This document shows, piece after piece, positions 19,615 through 28,176 of a stretch of 64,000 nt of DNA. A program made the position numbers and the translations under genes. Source of the DNA: Arsenicicoccus bolidensis DSM 15745 (GTDB lineage Bacteria; Actinomycetota; Actinomycetes; Actinomycetales; Dermatophilaceae); NCBI RefSeq assembly GCF_000426385.1, contig NZ_AUFG01000015.1:25522-89521 (forward strand). Direction: 5' to 3'. A model generated the notes under the pieces. The model was given only the letters and a program-made list of their open reading frames with translations, did no database searches and was not told the DNA's origin. The number at the start of each line of letters is the position of its first letter. Position 1 is the first letter of the stretch.

Positions 19615-19845
19615 ATGACCAAGGCCGAGCAGATCCTGGCCGCCCTCGGCGGCGCCGGCAACATCGTCGAGATCGAGCCGTGCATCACGCGCCTGCGCAC
19701 CGAGGTCAAGGACCCCTCCGTGGTCGACCAGGCCGCCCTCAAGGCCGCCGGCGCGCACGGCGTCGTCGCCGCCGGCACGGTCGTGCAGGTCGTCGTCGGC
19801 CCCGAGGCCGACAACCTCGCCGAGGACATCGAGGACCTGCTGTGA
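19615..19845 (+). CDS. PTS system EIIB component, GlcNAc/glucose family
   Basis: The 76-residue protein is a stand-alone EIIB domain. The phosphorylated cysteine sits in the motif EPCITRLR (Cys23), which accepts phosphate from EIIA and passes it to sugar bound by the EIIC permease. The fold is completed by GVVAAGTVVQVVVGPEAD. AAAGGA provides the ribosome-binding site, 19 bases after the SIS gene, and its stop overlaps the GTG of the EIIA gene (GTGA). Confidence 0.93.
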   Translation: MTKAEQILAALGGAGNIVEIEPCITRLRTEVKDPSVVDQAALKAAGAHGVVAAGTVVQVVVGPEADNLAEDIEDLL

Positions 19846-20291
19846 CGGACGTCCTCAGCCCGGCGACCGGCACCATCCGGCCGCTGGCAGAGGCCCCCGA
19901 CCCGGTCTTCGCCGCCGAGATGGTCGGCCCCGGCCTGGCCGTCGACCCGGCGCGCGAGCCGCAGACCGCCGTCGCGCCGATCTCCGGCACCATCGCCAAG
20001 CTGCACCCCCACGCGTTCGCCATCGCCGGGGACGGGATCGCGGTGCTCGTCCACCTGGGCATCGACACCGTCCAGCTCGGCGGCGAGGGCTTCGAGGTCC
20101 TCGCCACCGAGGGCGCCCACGTCGACGCCGGCGCCGCCGTGGTCCGCTGGGATCCCACCACCGTCGAGGCGGGCGACCGCTCCCCCATCGTCATGGTGTG
20201 CGTCCTGGACCAGCTGGCCGGCGCCGTGCCGACCGACCGCGCCGGATCGCCGGTCGCCGTGGGCGAGACGCTGCTGACGTGGCCGAGCTGA
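19842..20291 (+). CDS. PTS system EIIA component, glucose family (Crr-like)
   Basis: The 149-residue soluble protein is an EIIA domain of the glucose superfamily. The phosphorylated His lies in VLVHLGIDTV, and the second catalytic His is in LHPHAFAI. The N-terminal SPATGTIRPL and late VGETLLTW are also typical. The start is GTG 19842, overlapping the EIIB stop by four bases; the longer upstream frame is not the gene. It should receive phosphate from HPr and pass it to the adjacent EIIB. Confidence 0.93.
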   Translation: MTDVLSPATGTIRPLAEAPDPVFAAEMVGPGLAVDPAREPQTAVAPISGTIAKLHPHAFAIAGDGIAVLVHLGIDTVQLGGEGFEVLATEGAHVDAGAAVVRWDPTTVEAGDRSPIVMVCVLDQLAGAVPTDRAGSPVAVGETLLTWPS

Positions 20292-20926
20292 GGCGACCCG
20301 CCGCGCTGCTGCTCGACCTCGACGGCACGCTCGTCGACTCCGAGCCCGTGCACCGCGAGGCCTACCGGCGCTTCTTCCGCGCCCGCGGGTGGGAGCACGA
20401 CGACGCGCTGCTCTCGCTGTTCACCGGTCGCCGCGCGGACGACGTCTTTGCCAGCACCCCGGGCCCCTGGTCCGCCGAGGACCCGACCGCCCTCTTCCAC
20501 GAGGTCGTGTCGCACCACCCCCACGACCTGCTCCCCGAGCCCGTCGCCGGGGCACGGGAGCTCGTCGACGACGCCTGCGCCCGCGGCATCCCGTGCGTCC
20601 TCGTGACCTCGGCCGGTCGGCGCTGGGCGGTCACCGCGCTCGAGCTCCTCGGCGGCTCCGAGCGGTTCGCGGCGATGGTGACCCGCGACGACGTCACCGA
20701 GGGCAAGCCGGCCCCCGACGGCTACCTCCTCGCCATACGCACCCTCGGGGTCCGCGCCGAGGACTGCCTGGTCGCCGAGGACACCCCCGCCGGCGTCCGG
20801 GCCGGGCGAGCCGCCGGCGTCGGGACCGTCGTCGGCGTCACCACCAGCTTCTCGGCCGAGGAGCTCCGCGACGCGGGCGCCGACCTGGTGCTCCCCGACC
20901 TGCACGGTCTCACCACGCCTGCCTGA
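20279..20926 (+). CDS. HAD-superfamily phosphatase/phosphoglucomutase-like hydrolase
   Basis: The 215-residue protein has the complete HAD catalytic set: LLDLDGTLVDSEP (nucleophile Asp and acid/base Asp), VTSAG, the lysine in GKPAPDGY and AEDTPAGVRAG. The cap is of the beta-phosphoglucomutase type. Substrates of this group are small sugar phosphates, and its place as the last gene of the GlcNAc operon suggests removal of a phosphosugar. The start is GTG 20279, overlapping the EIIA gene by 13 bases; there is no better start. A bidirectional hairpin follows. Confidence 0.88.
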   Translation: MAELRRPAALLLDLDGTLVDSEPVHREAYRRFFRARGWEHDDALLSLFTGRRADDVFASTPGPWSAEDPTALFHEVVSHHPHDLLPEPVAGARELVDDACARGIPCVLVTSAGRRWAVTALELLGGSERFAAMVTRDDVTEGKPAPDGYLLAIRTLGVRAEDCLVAEDTPAGVRAGRAAGVGTVVGVTTSFSAEELRDAGADLVLPDLHGLTTPA

Positions 20927-20949
20927 CCAGAGCAGAGCAGGTATGCCGA

Positions 20950-20985
20950 AGGGCCCGCCCCCTCCTCGCGGAGGTGACGGGCCCT
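20950..20985. terminator. Bidirectional terminator hairpin
   Basis: AGGGCCCG-CCCCCTCC pairs with GGAGGTGA-CGGGCCCT around TCGC, a 16-base stem with two mismatches, between the converging HAD and subtilase genes. GTATGCCGA precedes it. Confidence 0.75.
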
Positions 20986-21009
20986 CGTCGGTGACTCAGC
21001 GGGCTGAGG

Positions 21010-24009
21010 TCACTTGGGGTCCAGGCTGACCAAGACGTCCTTGACCGTGGCCGCGCCGTTGCCGAGGGAGATCGCACCGAAGTAGTGCTGCCCCGCGGTC
21101 AGGCCCTTCCAGGCGGCCGTGACGGTGGTCGGTCGGGCCATCGTGACGGACTGGGTGGCCGGGGTCGCGGTGAGGTTGCCCTCGGCCTTGTCGCCCAGCA
21201 CGAACGAGTGCTGCTTGATCGCGAGCGAGTCCGCACCGGCGAAGAGCTTGGCCTCGACGGTGTAGGTGCCGGCCGCCGGGTTCATCAGCGTGACCTGCTC
21301 CTGGGCCGTGGCCTCGCCGCTGTTGCCGATCTCCTTGCCGTCCTTCTTGACCACGAGGTCGATGTCGACACCCTGCGGGTAGTCGGCGTCGAAGGTCGCG
21401 AAGCGGGCGGCCTTGGTGCCGGCCGGGACCTGGACGGTCGTCGTGAGGACGGCGCCCTTGGCGACGGTGCCGGTGTTGACCTGCGACGGGATCGCGCCGG
21501 CGGGCTTGGCGGTCAGGGTGCCCGAGTAGCCGGGCGTGACCTTGATGACCTCGGAGCCGGACGTCGCCGCGCTCTTGATCTCGCTGGTGCTGGCGGCCAG
21601 GGCCACCGGGCGGATCGCGAGCGGGCTGCGGACGACCTGGCCGCGGTTGCCCTGCCAGGTCAGCGCGCCGAAGCCGTACTGGTTCATCTGCGCCGCGCTG
21701 CGGGTGAAGGTGACCGTGAACTTCTTGGTCTCACCCGGCTTGACGGTGATGGTCGACGGCGAGACCGAGACCTTGACGCCGGTCGGCTGCTGGACGCGAG
21801 CCTTGTAGGTCGCGGTCTTGCTCTCGACGTTGCGCACGTAGCGCGTGACCGTCTGCGAGCCGGCGAGGTCGCCGACCGCGATGCTCGGGTAGTTGAGGTC
21901 GCTCGGGTCGATGGTGCCGACCCGGTCGCAGGTGCCGGGCGCCTGCACGAGCTCGAGCTGCTTGATCCCGCAGAGGTACATCAGCCAGTCGGGCGAGTAG
22001 GAGTCGTAGACCAGGCCCGGGTTGAGGGCCTGGGCCGGACGGACGTGACCGGAGCCCATGTCGAGCGGGGTGGCGTTCTCGCCCGAGCGCTGGATCGGCT
22101 GACCCTTGTCGTCGAGCGGGGACGCGGTCGTCATCATCGCGGACTTCACGGCCATCGGGGACCAGGTCCACTCGGGGTGGGCCTGCTTGATGAGCGCGGC
22201 GATGCCGGCGATGTGCGGGGCCGACATCGAGGTGCCGGACATCGAGTTGAAGTTGTTGTGACCGTCGGCCTTGGGCGAGACGGCGGCGATGATGTCGACG
22301 CCCGGGGCGGTGATGTCGGGCTTGAGCAGGTCACCACCACCGGCCAGGGACGGGCCGTATGACGAGAAGCCCGCCATCTCGGGGTTGCGCGCGGCGGGGT
22401 CGAGGTAGGGGTCGCCCAGCGTCGCGGTGGGGTTGGCGTCGGCGTTGACGTAGGTCTTGACCTTGGCGCCGTCCGTGGCCGACAGGTGGATCATCGGCAC
22501 CGGCGTGAAGTCGGCGTTGAGGGACTGGTTGTCCGCGGTGTTGACCTGGATCATGCCGATGCCGCCGGCGGCCTTGACCGCCTCGCCCTTGTCGACGCGG
22601 GCGTTGCCGCCGCGCGTGCACAGGACGATCTTGCCCTTGATCTTGGCGGGGTCGAGGACGGGCGTGATGCCGTTGCCGTGGTTGTCGTCGACGTCGGAGT
22701 AGCAGTACTTGACCTTGGTCGCGTCCGCGCCCGGCAGGCCGGCCTTCTCGGAGTCGATGACGGCCGCGGGGCCGATCTTGCCGCCGGTGCCGACACCGGT
22801 GTAGGTCTGGCCGTTGCCGAGCGTGACCTTCTTGCTGACGGCCTTGGGCGCCGTGCTGGCGGCCACGGTCATCTCCCACGGGGAGTTGTGCGCGACCGAC
22901 GACTCGCCCACGGTGTCACCGGAGTTGCCGGCCGACGCGGAGACGAAGACGCCGGCGTCGGCGGCGTTGAAGAACGCGATCTCGTCCGGCGTGACGGAGT
23001 AGACGCTGGAGCCCGACACCGAGTAGTTGATGACGTCGACGCCGTCCGCGACCGCCTGGTCGATGGCGGCCACGAGGTCGACCGTCGCGCCGCTCGCGCG
23101 GCCGTCAGGGGTCGCCCACAGGGCCTTGTACGCCGCGATGCGGGCGGCAGGCGCCATACCGGAGATCTTGCCGACCGAGATGCCGTTGATCGAGGCCGGG
23201 ACCCCGTAGTTGCCGGCGGCGGTCCCCGCGGTGTGGGTGCCGTGGTCGTTGTAGCCGCGCGGGGTCTTGAACTCGAAGGGCTCGACCGTCGAGGCGCTGT
23301 AGTAGGCACGCGCGCCGATGAGCTTGTTGTTGCAGGTGACCTTGTTGGGTCCGGTGCCGCCGTCGCAGACGCCGTTCCAGTTCTGGTCGATGCGCCACTG
23401 GTCGGTCGGGTTGGCGAGCGGGGCGAAGGACGGGTTCTCGGGCCAGATGCCGGAGTCGATGACGCCGATGATCATGCCGGAGCCGGAGTTGGCGTTGCCG
23501 CCGAACTGCTTCTGCCACACGCCGTTCGGGCCGTCGAGGCCCAGGAACTGCGGCGTGGTGTTGGTGTCCATCGTGCGGATCTCGTTCTTCCACACGCGCA
23601 CGACGTCGCCGGACTTCTCCAGCTTGGCCGCCTGAGCCGGCGTGAGGCGCACGGCCATGCCGTTGAAGGACGTGGTGTAGTCGCGCGTCTTGGCCGAGGC
23701 GGGGACCCCCGCGGCCTTGAGCGTGTCGGTGTGGTCGGCCTTGAGGTGCTGGGCGTAGCGCTGCCCCGCGCTGGACCGGACCTTGACCTTCTTGCCCTTG
23801 CCGGGCTTGGTGGCGGGGATCCCCTCGACCCCACCGGTGTAGGTGGCGAGCGGCGCGCCCGCGACCTGGACGATGTAGAGCTCTGCAGAACCCTGGCCTG
23901 CGGCGTTGGCCGGCGCGCCGGCGATCGCCAGCGGGCCGAACGCGACGGCTGCAGCAGCCGCCGAGACGATGACCGGTCTCCCTCGACCGGTCCATGAGTG
24001 CTTGTGCAC
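21010..24009 (-). CDS. Secreted subtilisin-like serine protease (S8) with PA domain and Fn3-like domain
   Basis: The 999-residue preproprotein has a signal peptide ([22 protein letters not shown]) and an inhibitor I9 propeptide (about 43-148, [20 protein letters not shown]). The catalytic triad is in GVIDSGIW (Asp185), NDHGTHTAG (His256) and SGTSMSAPH (Ser594), with oxyanion Asn362 in SASAGNSG. A protease-associated insert spans about 410-530 between His and Ser. The C-terminus contains a subtilase Fn3 domain, entered through DLNYPSIAV, and a further beta domain. This order is that of plant cucumisin-type subtilases and their actinobacterial relatives. It should be exported and self-processed; no anchor is visible at the C-terminus. 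Confidence 0.95.
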   Translation of the reverse strand: MHKHSWTGRGRPVIVSAAAAAVAFGPLAIAGAPANAAGQGSAELYIVQVAGAPLATYTGGVEGIPATKPGKGKKVKVRSSAGQRYAQHLKADHTDTLKAAGVPASAKTRDYTTSFNGMAVRLTPAQAAKLEKSGDVVRVWKNEIRTMDTNTTPQFLGLDGPNGVWQKQFGGNANSGSGMIIGVIDSGIWPENPSFAPLANPTDQWRIDQNWNGVCDGGTGPNKVTCNNKLIGARAYYSASTVEPFEFKTPRGYNDHGTHTAGTAAGNYGVPASINGISVGKISGMAPAARIAAYKALWATPDGRASGATVDLVAAIDQAVADGVDVINYSVSGSSVYSVTPDEIAFFNAADAGVFVSASAGNSGDTVGESSVAHNSPWEMTVAASTAPKAVSKKVTLGNGQTYTGVGTGGKIGPAAVIDSEKAGLPGADATKVKYCYSDVDDNHGNGITPVLDPAKIKGKIVLCTRGGNARVDKGEAVKAAGGIGMIQVNTADNQSLNADFTPVPMIHLSATDGAKVKTYVNADANPTATLGDPYLDPAARNPEMAGFSSYGPSLAGGGDLLKPDITAPGVDIIAAVSPKADGHNNFNSMSGTSMSAPHIAGIAALIKQAHPEWTWSPMAVKSAMMTTASPLDDKGQPIQRSGENATPLDMGSGHVRPAQALNPGLVYDSYSPDWLMYLCGIKQLELVQAPGTCDRVGTIDPSDLNYPSIAVGDLAGSQTVTRYVRNVESKTATYKARVQQPTGVKVSVSPSTITVKPGETKKFTVTFTRSAAQMNQYGFGALTWQGNRGQVVRSPLAIRPVALAASTSEIKSAATSGSEVIKVTPGYSGTLTAKPAGAIPSQVNTGTVAKGAVLTTTVQVPAGTKAARFATFDADYPQGVDIDLVVKKDGKEIGNSGEATAQEQVTLMNPAAGTYTVEAKLFAGADSLAIKQHSFVLGDKAEGNLTATPATQSVTMARPTTVTAAWKGLTAGQHYFGAISLGNGAATVKDVLVSLDPK

Positions 24010-24030
24010 AGTTCCTCCCAGAGATGGCGT

Positions 24031-24048
24031 GCGACCGACGTTGGTCGC
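24031..24048. promoter_or_regulatory. Inverted repeat in the subtilase leader
   Basis: GCGACC-GACGTT-GGTCGC lies 22 bases upstream of the subtilase ATG. It may be an operator or a leader hairpin; no family match is evident. Confidence 0.35.
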
Positions 24049-24226
24049 TTCGCGAGCGTATGACGCCCCCGCGCGTTACGCCATAGGGGGGAGCGGCATC
24101 TGTGGCCACGCGTCGCCACAATCCGTCAACCTCCGGCGAGACGACGCCGATTCTGCGTACCCAGGGGTAACGCGCATGCTGGGGCGAACCGACGCACCCG
24201 TCCACCGTTGCCCGAGGAGCCCACCC

Positions 24227-25168
24227 GTGATCGGTTCGACCATCGTGTCCGTGGGCCACTACCAGCCCGCGCGCATCCTGGACAACGACGAGCTGTCCCG
24301 CCTGGTCGACACCAGCGACGAGTGGATCACCCGACGGGTCGGGATCGCGCAGCGCCGGGTCGCCGCCCCGGACGAGACGGTCGCCGACATGGCCACCGAG
24401 GCCGCACGGGACGCCCTGCAGGACAAGGGGATCGACCCCGCGGGCATCGACCTCGTGATCGTCGCGACCTGCACCAACCACGACCGCTCCCCCAGCACCG
24501 CCGCCCAGGTGGCCCGCCGGCTCGGGCTCGGCTCGGCGCCCGCGGTCATGGACGTCAACGCCGTCTGCTCGGGCTTCTGCCACGCGCTGGCGCTCGCGGA
24601 ACAGGCGATCGCCACGGGCAGCGCCACGCGCGCGGTCGTCGTGGGTGTCGACAAGTTCACGGACTTCATCGACTGGAACGACCGCACGACGTGCATCCTC
24701 GTGGGCGACGGTGCCGGGGCCGTCGTGCTCGAGGCGTCGCCGGAGCGCGGGGTCAGCCCCGTGGTGTGGGGGTCGGTGCCCGAGATGGGCGACGCCGTCG
24801 TCATCAAGGAGCTGCCCGACGGGTTCAGCCAGCAGGGCCAGGCCGTCTTTCGCTGGACGACGACGCAGCTGCCGGCCATCGCCCGACAGATCTGCGAGCG
24901 GGCCGACGTCGCGCCGAGCGACCTCGCCGGGATCGTGCTGCACCAGGCCAACCTGCGGATCATCGAGCCGCTCGCGGCCAAGATCGGGGCCACCGACGCG
25001 GTCGTGTCCACCGACGTCGTCGAGTCCGGCAACACCTCGGCGGCGAGCGTGCCCCTCGCCCTGTCCAAGCTCGTGCGCAGCGGACGGGTCGCGAGCGGCG
25101 CCCCGATCCTGCTGTTCGGCTTCGGCGGCGGGCTGGCCTATGCCGGCCAGGTCGTCCGCTGCCCCTGA
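24227..25168 (+). CDS. Beta-ketoacyl-ACP synthase III (FabH-like)
   Basis: The 313-residue thiolase-fold enzyme condenses an acyl-CoA starter with malonyl-ACP. The full catalytic triad is visible: Cys114 in NAVCSGFCH, His239 in LHQANLRI and Asn269 in ESGNTSAAS. WITRRVGI near residue 35 and the C-terminal FGFGGGLAYAGQVV are typical. The start is GTG 24227, placing VIGSTIVSVGHYQP at the N-terminus, with GAGGAG upstream. The gene is not in the main fab cluster, so besides priming fatty acids it could serve a secondary pathway such as head-to-head condensation, which uses OleA-like homologues. Confidence 0.9.
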   Translation: MIGSTIVSVGHYQPARILDNDELSRLVDTSDEWITRRVGIAQRRVAAPDETVADMATEAARDALQDKGIDPAGIDLVIVATCTNHDRSPSTAAQVARRLGLGSAPAVMDVNAVCSGFCHALALAEQAIATGSATRAVVVGVDKFTDFIDWNDRTTCILVGDGAGAVVLEASPERGVSPVVWGSVPEMGDAVVIKELPDGFSQQGQAVFRWTTTQLPAIARQICERADVAPSDLAGIVLHQANLRIIEPLAAKIGATDAVVSTDVVESGNTSAASVPLALSKLVRSGRVASGAPILLFGFGGGLAYAGQVVRCP

Positions 25169-25243
25169 CCTGACCTGATCTGACCTGCCGCGTCCTCCCC
25201 CGGCTCGCGTGGTTCGCGCGGCTCGCGCGGCTCACCCGGCTCG

Positions 25244-25314
25244 CGCCATTGGTCACCAATGACGTTTTGGATCGTTCATAACACCCCTCGACACGTCATT
25301 GGTGACCAATGGCG
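25244..25314. repeat. Long interrupted inverted repeat with self-palindromic arms
   Basis: The arms CGCCATTGGTCACCAATGACG (25244-25264) and its exact complement (25294-25314) are separated by 29 less GC-rich bases. Each arm itself contains the palindrome ATTGGT-C-ACCAAT. The element lies between converging genes (fabH-like and DUF364-like), so it may terminate both transcripts or bind a protein. Just before it the sequence CTGACCTGACCTGATCTGAC is a short tandem repeat. Confidence 0.8.
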
Positions 25315-25333
25315 GGTGGTCTGGGGCGGGCGG

Positions 25334-26110
25334 TCAGGCGGGGACGCGGAGGTTGAAGAGCGTCAGGGCGCCCCGCATCGAGGCCATCCCCTGCCCCTGC
25401 ATCAGGGCGCGGCGGCACCAGGGCGCGTCGTAGACCAGCGACCCGCTGATCTCGTCGACCCGCCCCGCGAACGCCTCGGGCGCCAGCGGCGTGCTCGGCC
25501 CCACCAGCGTGGTGCGGGCGCCGCCGCTCAGCTCGAGCAGCCGCGGCAGCGTCTTGTTGGCCAGCGTCATGCTCGTGATGAACGCGTGGTCGACCTCCGG
25601 CAGCACGAACTCCGCTGCGGCGTCGGGCAGGTCACGACCTTGGGGGCGGCGCTCGAGGACCGTCAGGTCGCAGCGGGACGCGAGCTGGTCGAGGTGGCGG
25701 AAGCGCCCCACGACGGCCACCCGGCGCCCCTGCACGAGCTCCCCCGACCGCTCGAACGCCGAGGCGTCCCAGTCGATCACGTCACCGGCGTGCGCCTCGA
25801 GCCGCTCCTGGGTGTTGCACCAGGCGTTGATGGCGGCGAGCCCGATCGCGGCGAGGCGTCGGTCCCACGAGCGCACCAGCGCGGCCACGTCGGCGAGGTC
25901 CTGACCGACCACGTCCTGCGGCCCGTGCGGGTCGTCGCGGCCGTCGTCGGGCACGCTCGACAGCCCCGCGCCGCCGGCGTCGGTCTCGACGAGCGCCCAC
26001 CTCGACACCACGCAGGTGGTGACGGTGACGCCGCGAGGCACCAGCGCCGTCAGGCCGTCATACAGCTCCCAGGGGGAGGTGTGTGACCGCTCTCGAGAGG
26101 TGCTCGTCAT
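25334..26110 (-). CDS. DUF364/DUF4213-like protein (putative metal or cofactor-binding)
   Basis: The 258-residue protein has an N-terminal part of the DUF4213 type (VVSRWALVETDAGG then AAIGLAAINAWCNT) and a Rossmann-like C-terminal half (VAVVGRFRHLD, VLPEVDHAFITSMTLANKTL, VGPSTPLAPEAF). The latter matches the putative heavy-metal chelation family DUF364. Members are linked with metal or siderophore systems, but no enzyme activity is established. ATG 26110 follows GAGGAG closely, which decides the start. It lies 8 bases downstream of the penicillin-binding protein gene on the same strand, so they are probably co-transcribed although the functions are unrelated. Confidence 0.72.
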   Translation of the reverse strand: MTSTSRERSHTSPWELYDGLTALVPRGVTVTTCVVSRWALVETDAGGAGLSSVPDDGRDDPHGPQDVVGQDLADVAALVRSWDRRLAAIGLAAINAWCNTQERLEAHAGDVIDWDASAFERSGELVQGRRVAVVGRFRHLDQLASRCDLTVLERRPQGRDLPDAAAEFVLPEVDHAFITSMTLANKTLPRLLELSGGARTTLVGPSTPLAPEAFAGRVDEISGSLVYDAPWCRRALMQGQGMASMRGALTLFNLRVPA

Positions 26111-26118
26111 CTCGCTCC

Positions 26119-28053
26119 TCATCCCTGCAGGTAGGCCTTGAGGATCGGGCCGGCCGTGCGCGACCCGCCCTCCCCCTCGTCGACGAAGACCGCGACCGCG
26201 AGATCGCCTCGGGCCGCGACCATCCAGGCGTGGAGCTTGGGCGGGGTCGTCGTGCCGAACTCCGCGGTGCCCGTCTTGGCGATCACCTCGCCGGGCAGGT
26301 CCTTGAGAGCCGCACCGCTGCCGCCCGTGACGACGCCGCGCATCAGGGCGCGCAGGGTGCCGGCCTCGGCGGCCGTGACCGGCTGAGCCGTCGCCGCCGA
26401 GGGCGTCGCCGTGGTCGGGGGCGTCGCGCCGGCAGAGGGCGTCGTGGCGCCGGTCTCGTTGGTGGGTATGACGATCCGCGGGGTCACCGGGCCGCCCTTG
26501 ACCACGCTGGCGACCACCGTGGCCATCCCGAGCGGGCTCGCCGTGATCTCGCCCTGGCCGATCATCTCGGCGCCGGCCTCGACCTGGCTGCCCGGCGCCG
26601 GCACGCCGCCGAGGTAGGCGGGGACGCCGGCGGACGGGGTCGCGGTCAGGCCCAGCGACGCGGCGGCCCGCGGGAGCGCGTCGCCGGACGCCTTGTCGCG
26701 CGAGGCGATGAACGCCGTGTTGCAGGACTTGGCGAAGGCCGTGGACAGCGGCACCTGGCCGAGGCCGTCGGCGGGATAGGCGTCGTAGTTCTCGAAGGGC
26801 TTGCCGTCGACCGTGAGGGTCGGGGTGCACGGCACGGGCGTCGCGGGGGTCACGCCGCCGCGCAGGAGGGCCAGCGCACTGACGATCTTGAAGGTCGAGC
26901 CGGGGGCGTACTTGCCGAGCGTGGCGGTCGAGTAGCCCTGTCCCCCAGGACCGCTCGCGGCGGCGACGACCTCGCCCGTGGAGGGGCGGACGGCCACGAG
27001 GGCGCTCGCCGGCTCGACCCCCGCGAGCAGCTCCTCGGCGCGGACCTGCCGGGCGACGTCCAGCGTCGTGGTGACGTCCTGGCCGGGGACCGGCTCCGTG
27101 CTGTGCACCGGCTTGGCCGTGCCGGCGTGCACGAGCGAGACCGTGAGCCCGGGGGTGCCGCGCAGCGTCGCGTCCTGAGCCTGCTGCAGGCCGGAGAGGC
27201 CGACGACGTCGCCGGCCGCGACCGCACCCTTGGACCGCTCGACGATCTCGGCGGTGGCCTCCCCCACGGTCCCGAGGATGGGCTTGGCGAAGGTGCGGGT
27301 GGGCGCGAGCGGGAGCTCGGCGTCCACGACGCCCACCCCCGGCGTCGAGGTGGTGAGGGCGTCGAGCCGGGCCAGGGTGGGGTCGCCCTGGCGCAGGACG
27401 ATCGCCTCGACGAAGGCCTTGGGCCCGGCCGCCTTGACCCGCGCGGCGTAGGCAGCGGCGTCGGTGAGCCCGGCGAAGGCCGCGACCTTGGGCGCTGCCG
27501 CCAGGGCCTGCTCGGGCGTGACGGTCGCCTTGTCGACGCCGACGCGACGCACCGGCCGGGGCTGGACGATGGCTGCGCCGCCGGCACCGAGGACCCGACC
27601 CCGGCGGGCGGCGGTGCGCTCCGCGCGGATCGTGTCACCCTCCGCCGCACCCGCCACGACCGTCGCGGGGCTCCACTGCGCGCGCCAGGTCCCGTCCCGC
27701 TTGACCAGGGGGAGGGTCGTCTCGTAGCTCCAGGGCTTCGCCCCCGTCCCGGGCCAGGTCACCGCGAGGCGGGCCGTCGTGGACTCCCCCTCGTCGGGTC
27801 CGGCCTGCCGCACGCTCACCTGCGGCTTCGTGCCGGCCAGGGGCCCGGCCAGGGCGGCCAGGCGGGTCGTGGCGGTGGCGGCGTCGACGCCGTCGAGGGG
27901 CACCCCGGCCAGGTCGAGGCGGGCCAGGCCCTCGGCATACTGCCTGGCCACGTCCTGCGGGGCCGGGGTGTCCGAGGTGCAGCCCGCCACCCCCAGGGCC
28001 AGGGCGAGCGCGATCGCCCCCGCACCGGCCAGGCTCGTCGTCGTGCGGCGCAC
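26119..28053 (-). CDS. Penicillin-binding lipoprotein (class B transpeptidase, MecA-like N domain)
   Basis: The 644-residue protein has a lipobox (ALGVAGC, Cys25), an NTF2-like MecA-N domain (about 30-140), a PBP dimerisation domain (about 150-310) and a transpeptidase domain. The active-site motifs are STFK (386-389), SCN (443-445) and KTG (593-595). It should cross-link peptidoglycan on the outer face of the membrane. The lipoprotein anchor together with an NTF2 domain is the actinobacterial PBP layout also seen in low-affinity beta-lactam-tolerant PBPs. A Thr/Pro/Ala-rich insertion (about 530-558) near the KTG motif is unusual. The DUF364-like gene follows after 8 bases. Confidence 0.93.
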   Translation of the reverse strand: MRRTTTSLAGAGAIALALALGVAGCTSDTPAPQDVARQYAEGLARLDLAGVPLDGVDAATATTRLAALAGPLAGTKPQVSVRQAGPDEGESTTARLAVTWPGTGAKPWSYETTLPLVKRDGTWRAQWSPATVVAGAAEGDTIRAERTAARRGRVLGAGGAAIVQPRPVRRVGVDKATVTPEQALAAAPKVAAFAGLTDAAAYAARVKAAGPKAFVEAIVLRQGDPTLARLDALTTSTPGVGVVDAELPLAPTRTFAKPILGTVGEATAEIVERSKGAVAAGDVVGLSGLQQAQDATLRGTPGLTVSLVHAGTAKPVHSTEPVPGQDVTTTLDVARQVRAEELLAGVEPASALVAVRPSTGEVVAAASGPGGQGYSTATLGKYAPGSTFKIVSALALLRGGVTPATPVPCTPTLTVDGKPFENYDAYPADGLGQVPLSTAFAKSCNTAFIASRDKASGDALPRAAASLGLTATPSAGVPAYLGGVPAPGSQVEAGAEMIGQGEITASPLGMATVVASVVKGGPVTPRIVIPTNETGATTPSAGATPPTTATPSAATAQPVTAAEAGTLRALMRGVVTGGSGAALKDLPGEVIAKTGTAEFGTTTPPKLHAWMVAARGDLAVAVFVDEGEGGSRTAGPILKAYLQG

Positions 28054-28176
28054 GGCACCCTCCCTCTGCTCGTCGGACCCAACCTAGCGGGTCGGCCCGC
28101 GTGGTCCGCCGATCTCCGGCCCGGACGGACCTCCCTCCTCCAGGATCGTGAGTGGGGGCTTGGGCAGGAGCTGCCG

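Noticed and set aside
22486..23997. A 503-codon open frame on the plus strand
   Set aside because: It is antisense to the subtilase catalytic domain; no start signal or domain is present.
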